Shown here piece after piece: positions 6,883 through 14,825 of a stretch of 17,847 nucleotides of DNA. Made by a program: the position numbers and the translations under genes. Each line of letters begins with the position of its first letter. Within the stretch, counting starts at the first letter, position 1. The notes under the pieces were generated by a model. It saw only the letters and a list, made by a program, of their open reading frames with translations. It ran no database searches and had not been told where the DNA came from. Origin of the DNA: JAVZIQ01 sp037440545 (GTDB taxonomy: Archaea > Thermoproteota > Bathyarchaeia > Bathyarchaeales > Bathycorpusculaceae); NCBI GenBank assembly GCA_037440545.1, contig JBBITX010000032.1:1-17847 (forward strand), read 5' to 3'.

Positions 6883-8949
6883 TCCTTGCAGGATTTCCCT
6901 TTCATATTTTGGTTTAAACTGCATAATATCTTCAATATAGGCCCTTAAAGGCTCAGCTAGGCTCCATGCTTGGGCTATGCAGCCCCTAGGCATGTGGGGA
7001 GCATCCCCATCGAAAACTTCGCTTATCACGCCTAGCCCAGCCCTATAAAACTGATCTGAGAAAAGGGGTGAGAGGAAATTTTTCCACGCGTACTCACGCC
7101 AATATTCATGGAAGCCCTTAAGCTTTATAAAAGCCTTTGTGAAGAAGCCTAAAAGCCAAGGCCATACTGTGCCGTTGTGGTAGGCTTTGTCACGTTTTCC
7201 CCTGTCTCCAAAGTAAAAGCCAACATATCTTGGATCCTTTCTTGAAAGGGTTCTTAAACCATAGGGAGTTAAAAGCTCGCAGCCCACCATGTTAACAATT
7301 TTTTCACTTTTCTCCTTTTCAAGCATTGTAAAGTCTAAGGCCACGGCGATTAGCTGGTTTGGCCGGATAGATTCGTCTCCGCCCTTTTCATCTATCACAT
7401 CGTATAGACAGTTTAGATTTGGATTCCAGAATTTCTCGTTAAAGCTTATTTTTACTTTTTCAGCTAAACCACTAAAATATTCAGCGTTTCCTTCCTCCTT
7501 AAACTTTCTAGCTAAAACTTCCAGGGTTTTAAGCGTATTGTACCATAAGGCTTGAATTTCAACTGCTTTGCCGCATCTCGGGGTTACTGGTTTCCCATCA
7601 ACAGCCGCGTCCATCCATGTCATCTGTGGGGCATGCCAAAGCAGATTATCCTTGTCCATGTGCATGTTTGGAAATGTTCCTTCAGCTAGGTTTTCAACAG
7701 CTTCTTTCATATTTTCCCAGAGGTTTTCTTTAACAAATTGAAAGTCTCCAGTATACTTCAAATACTGTAGAACAGCGTTGGAAAACCATAGGGTTGCGTC
7801 AACAGAGTTGTAGGCTGACTGGCTTTCACGGTCTGAAATAAAGTTTGGAATCAATCCTTGTCTGCAGTAGCTGTTAAACGTTAAAAAAACACTTTTAGCT
7901 TCTTCAAACTTCCCTGTAATAAGCATTAACCCAGGCATGGATATGAATGTATCTCTGCCCCAATCCTCAAACCAGTGGTAGCCGGCAATAACAGATTTCC
8001 GGACGTCTCCAGCTATAAAAATGTCAGCGGCTAAAACTGCCATGCTAAGCCAGTCTTTAACCTCTAAGGACTTGTGTTTAGAATAGAAGTCAGCCAACAA
8101 CCCTGAACGGCGCCCTTTCTCCTCCACATATAAAGCTTCAACTTCTTCCATTGTGGATGGCATGCCCCTCCAAACTTTTCGAGCAGAACTTTCAGCTTCG
8201 CCTGCTGCTGCAAAAAATGCGAAATTTTTACGCGTACCCCTATCTATGTATATTTTGAAGAAGCCAGGCTTATACCAGTCTTCTATGCAGCTTTCCCCCC
8301 GGGCGTGTTCCTCGCGGAAGAAAACCCTTTCAACCCAACTCTCCTCTGGAAAGTAAACACCTTCTGTCGCTCCGAAAATCAGTGCTGTTTTAGGATTTTC
8401 AACTATCAATTCAACGTGTTTGTCGCAGGTTTTCTGAAAAAACTTTAATGGGCTTTCTCTTCTGTCAACTACAGAGTGGAAATGTCTGCATGCCAATACT
8501 GGGAAAACATTTATTTCAACGTCTTGGCTGTTTCTGTTTAAAACTTCATAAATAGCTATGACGGCGTTCTTTCCATGAGGCATAAAAATTGTCCTGCAAA
8601 TTTCAATGTTCTCTAAAGTGTAAACATGCTTTGGGAATGGAGATATGGAAAATTCTTTTAGGAATTTATAGCCATTTGGAAAAATCCCCATTTGAAACTC
8701 ATTTGTAAATATTGGGTGGAGGTTGCCTTTAACTCGCAGCGTTTCGTCAAGCTTGGCAATGCAGACTCTTCTATCCCTTGGCGGATTGAATGCGGCGACA
8801 AGCAGGCCGTGATATTTCCTAGTGTTTATGTTTAGAATTGTGGAGGAGGCGTAGCCTCCCAAGCTGTTGGTTGTTATCCACTCTTTTCCAAGGGCTTCAT
8901 TAAAATTTGATATTTCACCTTCTCCAACTTTTATGCTCGGTAGCCTCAT
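6874..8949 (-). CDS. Glycogen debranching enzyme (amylo-alpha-1,6-glucosidase type)
   Basis: 691 aa. An N-terminal GDE domain opens with EWITTNSLGGYASSTILNIN (23-42) and TRKYHGLLV (43-51); the C-terminal (alpha/alpha)6 domain carries AGYHWFEDWGRDTFI (322-336), YNSVDATLWF (380-389), MTWMDAAVDGKPVTPR (443-458), AYHNGTVWPWLLG (589-601) and GCIAQAWSLAEPLRAY (656-671). These are the conserved blocks of archaeal/bacterial GDE proteins that remove alpha-1,6 branches from glycogen or related glucans. No signal peptide, so cytoplasmic. Start ATG 8949 directly abuts the stop of the DUF89 gene (TGAATG), implying coupled translation; it is the last gene of the tpiA-DUF89-GDE operon. Function assigned with confidence; whether it has glucosidase plus transferase activity cannot be seen. 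Confidence 0.94.
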   Translation of the reverse strand: MRLPSIKVGEGEISNFNEALGKEWITTNSLGGYASSTILNINTRKYHGLLVAAFNPPRDRRVCIAKLDETLRVKGNLHPIFTNEFQMGIFPNGYKFLKEFSISPFPKHVYTLENIEICRTIFMPHGKNAVIAIYEVLNRNSQDVEINVFPVLACRHFHSVVDRRESPLKFFQKTCDKHVELIVENPKTALIFGATEGVYFPEESWVERVFFREEHARGESCIEDWYKPGFFKIYIDRGTRKNFAFFAAAGEAESSARKVWRGMPSTMEEVEALYVEEKGRRSGLLADFYSKHKSLEVKDWLSMAVLAADIFIAGDVRKSVIAGYHWFEDWGRDTFISMPGLMLITGKFEEAKSVFLTFNSYCRQGLIPNFISDRESQSAYNSVDATLWFSNAVLQYLKYTGDFQFVKENLWENMKEAVENLAEGTFPNMHMDKDNLLWHAPQMTWMDAAVDGKPVTPRCGKAVEIQALWYNTLKTLEVLARKFKEEGNAEYFSGLAEKVKISFNEKFWNPNLNCLYDVIDEKGGDESIRPNQLIAVALDFTMLEKEKSEKIVNMVGCELLTPYGLRTLSRKDPRYVGFYFGDRGKRDKAYHNGTVWPWLLGFFTKAFIKLKGFHEYWREYAWKNFLSPLFSDQFYRAGLGVISEVFDGDAPHMPRGCIAQAWSLAEPLRAYIEDIMQFKPKYEREILQGLC

Positions 8950-9831
8950 TCACTGCATCAGCTTTGCAACGTTTTTATCCCTAGGAACGGCGAAATAGTT
9001 AGCCACAGGTTCACATTTGGTTCTAAATAGGAGGGCGTGAGGCTTTTTAAGTTTGTACTCTGTTAATGTTTCAGCGTAGCCCATGCCCTTAGCGAGAACA
9101 ATGTCCACAGAATTGTAAACGCTTATAAATTCGGCTGAAACCTCTTTCAAGGCTAGTCCTACAGCGTCCGTGCCGGTTGTTATGACTTTATCGGCAATTT
9201 TAGTCATTCCTGAAAGCTCCGCATCCTCCATGGTTGCATCGTTAAGCACGGGTGAACCCTTAACCGCTACAAAAACGTTTAAGCCCATGTTTTTAAGCTG
9301 TTCAACGAGAAGCGTGTCGAAAACTATTTCTCCAGCGTTATCCGCCAATAAAAGGGCTGTGCTTGAGGTTTTTGCCACTTCGTAAATCTTGTTAACGTCG
9401 TCTACCACCAAGTCTTTACCAGCGTCATTTATGCTTTTCCTGAAATTTTTAAATGTGAATTTATGTCCAGGAATATCAAACTCCATTACGTTTGCAGCCA
9501 TAGCGCATAGACAGGCCTTCTTGAACCTGTCTTGCTGTGTATAGCCTTCCTCAACCATTTTTCTTGCTGAGGGTAAAAGCTTTAAAGCGTTTTCGTTGCA
9601 CAGCTTCTTACTTCTCTTGTAGGGGTCGCTGTTTCCAGTTACCCTCTTTATTATGCGATCTCTTTTTGTGCCTAAATCCGCCGGTACAGCTGTGGGCTTA
9701 AACTCCCGGTTTAACATGTGAAGCAATTCAACCATGGCTCTAAACCTTAGGGCTGGATTTGTCGTTGCCTCTTTGGCTTCGGCAGCTCCCCGGCTTATGA
9801 GGCAGGCGGCACATTCAGCCTCTACTTTCAA
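8950..9831 (-). CDS. DUF89-family metal-dependent damage-control phosphatase
   Basis: 293 aa with the start placed at TTG 9831, which has an AGGGGA ribosome site seven bases ahead and gives the usual N-terminus MKVEAECAACLISRG; a TTG at 9864 would add 11 residues and overlap tpiA. Family marks: paired cysteines near the N-terminus (C7, C10), LLLADNAGEIVFD (160-172), AVKGSPVLNDAT (189-200) and DIVLAKGMGYAET (243-255), which supply the Asp/Asn metal site. DUF89 (ARMT1/PANK4-C) proteins hydrolyse phosphorylated metabolites that are damaged or present in excess, often sugar phosphates. Its place between triosephosphate isomerase and debranching enzyme points to a sugar-phosphate substrate (inference). 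Nine bases downstream of tpiA. Confidence 0.88.
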   Translation of the reverse strand: MKVEAECAACLISRGAAEAKEATTNPALRFRAMVELLHMLNREFKPTAVPADLGTKRDRIIKRVTGNSDPYKRSKKLCNENALKLLPSARKMVEEGYTQQDRFKKACLCAMAANVMEFDIPGHKFTFKNFRKSINDAGKDLVVDDVNKIYEVAKTSSTALLLADNAGEIVFDTLLVEQLKNMGLNVFVAVKGSPVLNDATMEDAELSGMTKIADKVITTGTDAVGLALKEVSAEFISVYNSVDIVLAKGMGYAETLTEYKLKKPHALLFRTKCEPVANYFAVPRDKNVAKLMQ

Positions 9832-9841
9832 GTTTGTTCCC

Positions 9842-10540
9842 CTAAGCCCTTGCTGCTTCTGCAAATTCTCTTAAAATCCTATATTGGTCTTTCGCCTGAA
9901 CCACGCCGCTTGCGACAAGAACTCCATCTGTGCCAAGTTTTAAAGCGGCTGAAACGTCTTCGCTGCAGCTTATTCCAGCTCCACATAGTATTAAGGCATC
10001 TGAATGAATCTCCTTCACAAGCTTAACTGTTCTCCTAACCACTTCAGGCTCAGCTTTTGAAACTGGGATGCCTGTTCCTATAAGCTCAGGAGGTTCAACG
10101 GCTATTATATCTGGCTTCAAAGCTGCAACAGCTGCGCTGATATCCTGGTTGTTTGCGCAGACAACCGATATCAAACTTTTGACCCTGGCAATTTTAATGG
10201 CTGTGTCGATTTCTGAAAGTTTAAGTTGCCTTTCAGAGTGGTTAATCAAGGTTCCTACAGCGCCAGCTTCTTTTATGGCTTCAGCAACTATGTGGCCAGT
10301 GTAGCTTCCAGGCTCAACTGGATCTATGTGTTGGGCGAAAACTGGAATATGGGCCTCTTTGGCAACAGCATAGATGTCTGTGAACTGTGGAGCCACCCCA
10401 AGGCAGATGTCTGTTTCAACGCTAACTTTCTCCGCCTTTTTTGCAAGTTCAACAGCCCCTCTGCCTGTTGCCTCCAGGTAAGTTTTAAAGTTGACAATTA
10501 TCAATGGAGTGTGAATTTTAATCGTCAAGTTTTCCCCCAT
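9842..10540 (-). CDS. tpiA: Triosephosphate isomerase, archaeal type
   Basis: 232 aa, the short archaeal form (bacterial/eukaryal enzymes are about 250). It interconverts dihydroxyacetone phosphate and glyceraldehyde-3-phosphate. Catalytic residues: N17 and K19 in IVNFKTY (15-21), H101 in LINHSERQ (98-105), E149 in AVEPPELIGTG (147-157), and phosphate-binding CGAGISC (186-192) and GVLVASGVV (206-214). First gene of the operon with DUF89 and GDE. The ATG at 10540 sits about 25 bp after a TATA-like AATATTA, fitting a leaderless start; a TTG four codons later (10528) has GGGGGA just ahead and is an alternative. Confidence 0.96.
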   Translation of the reverse strand: MGENLTIKIHTPLIIVNFKTYLEATGRGAVELAKKAEKVSVETDICLGVAPQFTDIYAVAKEAHIPVFAQHIDPVEPGSYTGHIVAEAIKEAGAVGTLINHSERQLKLSEIDTAIKIARVKSLISVVCANNQDISAAVAALKPDIIAVEPPELIGTGIPVSKAEPEVVRRTVKLVKEIHSDALILCGAGISCSEDVSAALKLGTDGVLVASGVVQAKDQYRILREFAEAARA

Positions 10541-10560
10541 CTATTTTTAATTTTTAAAGT

Positions 10561-10573
10561 TAATATTTTTTTA
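10561..10573 (-). promoter_or_regulatory. Candidate TATA region for the tpiA operon
   Basis: On the minus strand this reads TAAAAAAATATTA, centred about 25-27 bp ahead of the tpiA ATG at 10540, consistent with leaderless transcription. Confidence 0.35.
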
Positions 10574-10590
10574 GAATAAAAGCGGTTATT

Positions 10591-10603
10591 GTCGCTTCGC
10601 GAC
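10591..10603 (-). terminator. Short GC hairpin after pdaD
   Basis: GTCGC-TTC-GCGAC, a perfect 5-bp GC-rich stem with a three-base loop in an otherwise A/T-rich spacer. It lies 55-67 bases beyond the pdaD stop on the minus strand, followed by a mixed T-rich stretch, and just ahead of the tpiA promoter. A 3'-end or termination role for pdaD is plausible but unproven. Confidence 0.3.
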
Positions 10604-10657
10604 TTTGGATGAGGTTATCAAAATTTTCGAAATTCTGGTAGCAAGTGAGGTTTTGGG

Positions 10658-11212
10658 CTAAGTCCTTTTTTCTGGAACGAAAACTGCTGCAGCTACAACC
10701 GTGGTCCAGAGGCCGTTTTTATCTCCTGTTGCAGACTGCGTTATGTTGGTTGTCTTAATTATTAACCCGCTTGTTTTGAACTGTTGTTTCCGCTCATCCC
10801 ATGCTGTTTCAGGGTCGAAGGGTATCCCCATTGTTGTGGCAAGCATTGTAGCCGCAAGATCCTCAGCGTAGTCTCCTGCAGACTCATCTGTTTGCCCGAA
10901 AGAATGATGTTCAGAAAGGTAGCCGTAATTGTTTTTTCCAGAGGGTATTGCAACGCCAATTGAAGCTGCAATTAGCCTATGAGGCTCATTTGTGGAGTTT
11001 CTGGCTAACACGACAAAGGTTATCTCCCCTGGCCTTATCATTTTTAAACCCCTCTCCCTTGGAATGAGCTTACATCCAGGCGGAACTATGCTTGAAACAT
11101 TAACAATGTTGCAGTGTTGTATTCCGGCGCTTCTCAAGGCTAACTCAAAGGACTGAAGTTGATCCTTGTGTTTTCCAACCCCTTTCGTTAGAAAGAAGTA
11201 TTTTGGTATCAT
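10658..11212 (-). CDS. pdaD: Pyruvoyl-dependent arginine decarboxylase
   Basis: 184 aa. It makes agmatine from arginine; in archaea agmatine feeds polyamines and the agmatidine modification of tRNA-Ile. The proenzyme cleaves itself between two serines to form the pyruvoyl group: NVSSIVPPG (38-46), with S40-S41 as the cleavage pair, giving a small beta chain (1-40) and a larger alpha chain. Other family blocks: LTKGVGKHKD (8-17), SFELALRSAGI (21-31), IPRERG (50-55) and YGYLSEHHSFGQTDE (95-109). ATG 11212 follows a minus-strand TATA-like GTTAATAAG (11238-11246) by about 30 bp, so the leader is nearly absent. Transcribed divergently from cdc6. Confidence 0.95.
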   Translation of the reverse strand: MIPKYFFLTKGVGKHKDQLQSFELALRSAGIQHCNIVNVSSIVPPGCKLIPRERGLKMIRPGEITFVVLARNSTNEPHRLIAASIGVAIPSGKNNYGYLSEHHSFGQTDESAGDYAEDLAATMLATTMGIPFDPETAWDERKQQFKTSGLIIKTTNITQSATGDKNGLWTTVVAAAVFVPEKRT

Positions 11213-11282
11213 TTTCCATGTAAGTTATTAAAATGTGCTTATTAACTTTGTGTTCGCCATTTTATGTTGGAAGATGCAGAAG

Positions 11283-11290
11283 TTTTAAAC
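11283..11290 (+). promoter_or_regulatory. TATA box of cdc6
   Basis: TTTTAAAC centred 27 bp before the GTG at 11314. With archaeal spacing, transcription would begin at or next to the GTG, so cdc6 is probably leaderless. No ribosome site is visible, which agrees. Confidence 0.5.
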
Positions 11291-11313
11291 ATAACCTTTT
11301 CGATTTTTAAAGT

Positions 11314-12495
11314 GTGCAGGTTAGCATATTTAAAGATGAGGCAAAGCTTGACTTAAACTACGTTCCTCCTAGGCTTATTCATAGAGAGAAAGAAGCAAGT
11401 CTGCTGAGAGAGTTTTTCAGCTTTATCTTGCAGAGTCCTGAAAAAATGTCTCAGAGAATTCTTGTAGCTGGAAACGTGGGAACAGGGAAAACTGCTCTCA
11501 CTCAGAGGTTTGGGGCAGACATTACATTGGAGGCTAGACGTAGAGGTATAAACCTAAGCTATGTACATGTGAACTGTCGACAATACCGTGGAAGCCTTTT
11601 CCTCATATTGCATCATGCAGTTACAGCTTTTCATCCAAACTTTCCAATAAGGGGTTTCTCTGCAGAGGAGCTGCTGCGCATGTTGATGCAGGTTTTAGAC
11701 GAGCAGAACGCTTACTTAATATTAGCCTTAGACGAGTTTGAAAGCTTCGTTGAAAGGGAAGGAACCGATGCAATTTATAAGCTTACGCGTCTCCATGAAA
11801 CACGTTTCGGTAAGCCACAGAGAATTTCGTTGATATGCATTTTAAGAAATTTGGAAACTGTTGAAAGTCTGGATCCCAGTACAAGAAGTACTTTGCAGTC
11901 AAACCTAATATATTTAGAGAAATACTCGAGAGAGCAGCTTGTAGATATTATAACCCATAGAGCCCAATTAGCCTTTAAACCGCTGACTGTTTCAGAAGAA
12001 GCCATAAACCTCATAGCGGAACTAGCATATTCAGAGGGTGGAAACGCAAGGTTAGCCATAGAACTTCTTTGGAGGGCTGGAAAATACGTAGACGCTGAAA
12101 AAATGGGGGTGATTACCCCTGAGTTTGTTCGGAGGGCAGCCTCCAGCATATATTCCTTTGCATTTAAAAGCGATCTAACCACTTTGAGCCAGCATGAAAG
12201 GCTTCTATTGCTTGGTATTGCAAGATTCTTCAAAGAAAATGAAAGGGCATACGCAACTCTGAAAGAGGCTGAACAGTTCTACGAAATTGTCTGTGAAGAA
12301 TTTGGAGTTCAACCTTACACTTACACACAGCTATGGAAGTATGTGCAGGCACTTTCAAACTTAGGCATGATAAGGAAAAGTGTAGCTTCAACTGGTCATC
12401 GTGGGAGGTCAACGCTTATATATCTTCCAGGAATGTCAGCTAAAGAGTTGGAAGGGGAGTTAACAGCCCTTATTGAAAAGGAGACAGCTGTTTAA
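11314..12495 (+). CDS. cdc6: Orc1/Cdc6-family replication initiator ATPase
   Basis: 393 aa from GTG 11314. AAA+ domain: Walker A GNVGTGKTAL (53-62, K59), Walker B LILALDEFE (135-143, D140, E141), sensor 1 ICILRNLE (174-181, N179), sensor 2 GGNARLAIELLWRAG (242-256, R246). A C-terminal winged helix follows from about 290 to 372 (LSQHERLLLLGIARF; YVQALSNLGMIRK; GHRGRSTLIYL). These domains bind origin DNA and load MCM. The initiator-specific YVPPRLIHREKE (16-27) is typical of Orc1/Cdc6 N-termini. I see no clear origin recognition boxes in the 101-bp gap with pdaD, so this may be a paralogue away from an origin, or the origin lies elsewhere. Confidence 0.94.
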   Translation: MQVSIFKDEAKLDLNYVPPRLIHREKEASLLREFFSFILQSPEKMSQRILVAGNVGTGKTALTQRFGADITLEARRRGINLSYVHVNCRQYRGSLFLILHHAVTAFHPNFPIRGFSAEELLRMLMQVLDEQNAYLILALDEFESFVEREGTDAIYKLTRLHETRFGKPQRISLICILRNLETVESLDPSTRSTLQSNLIYLEKYSREQLVDIITHRAQLAFKPLTVSEEAINLIAELAYSEGGNARLAIELLWRAGKYVDAEKMGVITPEFVRRAASSIYSFAFKSDLTTLSQHERLLLLGIARFFKENERAYATLKEAEQFYEIVCEEFGVQPYTYTQLWKYVQALSNLGMIRKSVASTGHRGRSTLIYLPGMSAKELEGELTALIEKETAV

Positions 12496-12506
12496 AACAA
12501 CTTATT

Positions 12507-12519
12507 GTGATTCAATCAC
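12507..12519. promoter_or_regulatory. Perfect palindrome next to the winged-helix gene promoter, candidate operator
   Basis: GTGATT-C-AATCAC, six-base arms around a single base. It ends one base before a TATA-like GTTTAATAGG (12521-12530), itself about 30 bp ahead of the ATG at 12555. A dimeric winged-helix protein bound here would overlap the TFB recognition element. Autoregulation by the adjacent gene is inference from position. Confidence 0.4.
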
Positions 12520-12554
12520 GGTTTAATAGGGCGAGGCCTACTTTATTATAGACC

Positions 12555-12830
12555 ATGCAGATAGAAGACGTTATTGGAAGAAAAGCTCGTGTAAAAATTT
12601 TAAAAGTAATCCATCAAGTTGGAGAACTTAACGTTTCGGAAATCGCTCGAAGGACAGGCTGCGACTATAAGACAACAGTTAGACATCTTGAAGCTTTAGA
12701 AAATGAGGGAATTCTAAAGCATAAAACTTTTGGAAGAATACGCTTATACAGGTTTAATGAGGATTCCCCTAAATCTTGGGCTTTACAGAAATTCTTCGAA
12801 GAATGGGAAGGCATTAAAAAACGTCAATAA
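12555..12830 (+). CDS. Winged helix-turn-helix transcriptional regulator (ArsR-like fold)
   Basis: 91 aa: MQIEDVIGRKARVKILKVIH, then the HTH ELNVSEIARRTGCDYKTTVR (28-47) with recognition helix about 39-51, then the wing GILKHKTFGRIRLYRFNE (56-73). No cysteine cluster for metal sensing beyond a single C40, and no ligand domain. The ATG is nearly leaderless relative to the TATA-like box at 12521-12530. It lies between cdc6 and the moa operon and may control itself through the palindrome upstream, or the moa genes; neither can be read from the sequence. Confidence 0.85.
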   Translation: MQIEDVIGRKARVKILKVIHQVGELNVSEIARRTGCDYKTTVRHLEALENEGILKHKTFGRIRLYRFNEDSPKSWALQKFFEEWEGIKKRQ

Positions 12831-12861
12831 AATGTTTGAACTGTTAAATTAAGACGGACAG

Positions 12862-12885
12862 TATATAAGCTAAGCGTTAAGCTAA
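12862..12885 (+). promoter_or_regulatory. Promoter of the moaCBA operon with a direct repeat over it
   Basis: TATATAAG at 12862-12869 is a good archaeal TATA box, giving a start site near 12890 and a leader of about 22 bases that contains GGGGG (12901-12905) as ribosome site. TAAGCTAA occurs twice, at 12866-12873 and 12878-12885, 12 bp apart, the first copy overlapping the TATA box. The repeats could be a repressor site. Confidence 0.45.
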
Positions 12886-12913
12886 ATATTATTGGACCTC
12901 GGGGGTACATCCT

Positions 12914-13354
12914 ATGGCTATGGTTGACATAACTGGAAAACCTAAGATTCTCCGGGAAGCTACAGCCACTGGGAAGATTAAGCTTAGGCCAAAAACAGTA
13001 AATTTAATAAAAAGTGGAAAAGTTGAGAAGGGGGATCCGCTATTTACCGCCAAGATTGCAGGGGTTTTAGCTGCAAAAGAAACAAGCATCCTTATCCCCT
13101 TTTGCCATCCGCTACCCCTAACAAATGTTAAGGTGGACATCGAAATTTTAGATGAATCAACCATTAAGGTTTCGTCCACAGTTAAAACTGAGGCGGAGAC
13201 AGGCGTTGAAATGGAGGCTTTAGTTGCAACTGCCATAAGCCTGCTGACAATATGGGATATGGTTAAACAGTATGAAAAGGACGCTGGAGGTCAGTATCCC
13301 TACACAAGTATCAGCGAAATCCGCGTTGAAAAAAAGGTTAAGGGAGGGTTTTGA
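12914..13354 (+). CDS. moaC: Cyclic pyranopterin monophosphate synthase MoaC
   Basis: 146 aa. It converts the MoaA product to cyclic pyranopterin monophosphate in molybdopterin synthesis. Motifs: MVDITGKPKILREATATG (3-20), LIPFCHPLPLTNV (60-72, active-site H65), AETGVEMEALVA (95-106) and TIWDMVKQYEKDAGG (112-126), with D115 and K118 matching the catalytic Asp/Lys. ATG 12914 is favoured over ATG 12920 by spacing to GGGGG. First gene of moaC-moaB-moaA. Confidence 0.95.
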   Translation: MAMVDITGKPKILREATATGKIKLRPKTVNLIKSGKVEKGDPLFTAKIAGVLAAKETSILIPFCHPLPLTNVKVDIEILDESTIKVSSTVKTEAETGVEMEALVATAISLLTIWDMVKQYEKDAGGQYPYTSISEIRVEKKVKGGF

Positions 13355-13355
13355 A

Positions 13356-13883
13356 ATGAGCGATAGCGCTGATAAGCATAGGGCTGAAGCTCCTGGAAAA
13401 TTGAGGTTCGCCATCTTCATATGCAGCACTTCACGTTATATGAAGCAGAGAGAAGGCGGAAAAGTTGAAGACGAGTCTGGAGACTTGATGGAAAAATTAA
13501 TAATAAAGTTCGGGCACAGCGTCTCTTTTAGGAAGCTATTACCCGACGATAAAGCCTTAATTGAAGAAAACTTGAAAAAAGTTTTAAACTCAGATGTAGA
13601 TGTTGTTGTTTTCTGCGGGGGAACAGGGATAACTTCCTCAGATTTAACAATAGAAACTGTATCGCCTTTTCTGGAGAAAAAGCTTCCAGGATTCGGCGAA
13701 GTTTTCAGGTTTTTAAGTTATAGGCAAATAGGCTCTGCAGCTGTTCTTTCAAGGGCTTCTGCTGGAGTTAGCAGAGGAAAGGTTTTATTCTGTATTCCAG
13801 GTTCTCCGGAAGCTGTTAGGCTATGTTTTGAAAAGCTTATATTGCCCGAAGCAGCACACATCGTTAAGCACGCGCGTGAATAA
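13356..13883 (+). CDS. moaB: Molybdopterin adenylyltransferase-type protein MoaB
   Basis: 175 aa from ATG 13356, which lies one base after the moaC stop and has GGGAGG eight bases ahead; earlier in-frame codons overlap moaC and are not needed. MogA/MoaB fold: FAIFICSTSRYMKQREGGK (18-36), VVFCGGTGITSSDLTIE (84-100) with the GGTG nucleotide loop and the Asp of SDLT, LPGFGEVFRFLSY (110-122), GSAAVLSRASAGV (126-138) and IPGSPEAV (147-154). It adenylates molybdopterin before metal insertion. An N-terminal charged extension of about 15 residues precedes the fold. Confidence 0.93.
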   Translation: MSDSADKHRAEAPGKLRFAIFICSTSRYMKQREGGKVEDESGDLMEKLIIKFGHSVSFRKLLPDDKALIEENLKKVLNSDVDVVVFCGGTGITSSDLTIETVSPFLEKKLPGFGEVFRFLSYRQIGSAAVLSRASAGVSRGKVLFCIPGSPEAVRLCFEKLILPEAAHIVKHARE

Positions 13884-13885
13884 CG

Positions 13886-14821
13886 ATGGTGTTAATAGAC
13901 TCTTATGGGCGTCCCCTAACAAATTTAAGGGTGGCGCTTACAAAACCATGCAATTTGCATTGCACATTCTGCCATGCAGAGGGAGAAGACAGAGGAGATG
14001 TGAGCCCCGCGCGGGAAATGACCTCGGAAGAGGTTATACGAATAGTTAGAGTTGCCGTGGGCTTGGGAGCTAAAAGGGTTAAACTTACAGGCGGGGAACC
14101 TCTCCTTCGTAGGGACATATCAAAAATTGTCAGGGGGATTGCGGCCATTCGGGGTTTAGAGGAGCTTTCAATGACGACTAATGGGACGCTTCTGGAGGGT
14201 TTCGCTGAAGAGCTTAAGCGTAACGGGTTGAAACGGGTAAACATAAACTTCCCCACAATTGATGAAGAAACCTACTGTAAACTGACTGGTGGAAAGTTGG
14301 AGAACGTTTTGAAAGGTGTTAAGGCAGCTCTTAAGGCGGGTTTAAACCCTGTTAAGCTTAACATGCTGGTTTTAAAGGGGGTAAACGACTTCCAAGTGTC
14401 TGAAATGATTAATTTTGCACGAGAAACTGGAACGGTTTTACAGTTAATTGAGCTTGAGCCATTAAATATAAGCAGCGAATATTACCGTGCATACCATAAA
14501 TCGCTGAGTGAGTATGAGGAGATGCTGGAAAGTAAGGCTGTATGGGTTGAGACGAGGAAGTTTATGCAAAACCGCAGAGTGTATCATTTGCCAGATGTTA
14601 AAGTTGAGGTTGTCCACCCCATTGAGAACACTGAGTTCTGCATGCATTGTACACGTCTCCGAGTGACAAGCGATGGAAAGCTTAAGCCCTGCTTGATGAG
14701 GAATGATAACACCGTGGATGTTTTAACCCCTATGAGAAATGGAGCTGATGACAGAGAAATCGTGGAGCTTTTCGAAATGGCAAATAGGAGGAGAGAGCCC
14801 TACTGCCAAATTTCGCGATAA
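13886..14821 (+). CDS. moaA: GTP 3',8-cyclase MoaA (radical SAM)
   Basis: 311 aa; ATG two bases after the moaB stop. The radical SAM cluster is CNLHCTFC (C22, C26, C29), followed by LTGGEPLLR (67-75) and MTTNGTLL (96-103). The second, substrate-binding Fe-S cluster is FCMHCTRLRV...KPC (C252, C255, C269). PVKLNMLVLKGVND (155-168) and LQLIELEPL (185-193) are typical. Two small deviations: the usual VxxSLDxL strand reads RVNINFPTID (117-126), and the C-terminus ends QISR without the Gly-Gly tail seen in many bacterial MoaA. Both cluster motifs are complete, so activity is expected. Confidence 0.95.
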   Translation: MVLIDSYGRPLTNLRVALTKPCNLHCTFCHAEGEDRGDVSPAREMTSEEVIRIVRVAVGLGAKRVKLTGGEPLLRRDISKIVRGIAAIRGLEELSMTTNGTLLEGFAEELKRNGLKRVNINFPTIDEETYCKLTGGKLENVLKGVKAALKAGLNPVKLNMLVLKGVNDFQVSEMINFARETGTVLQLIELEPLNISSEYYRAYHKSLSEYEEMLESKAVWVETRKFMQNRRVYHLPDVKVEVVHPIENTEFCMHCTRLRVTSDGKLKPCLMRNDNTVDVLTPMRNGADDREIVELFEMANRRREPYCQISR

Positions 14822-14825
14822 AATC

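Noticed and set aside
11213..11313. Possible replication origin beside cdc6
   Set aside because: No repeated origin recognition box or long A/T-rich unwinding element could be seen in this 101-bp gap.
13272..13355. Upstream extension of moaB
   Set aside because: Overlaps moaC, and the ATG at 13356 has a well-spaced GGGAGG; the extension adds no family sequence.
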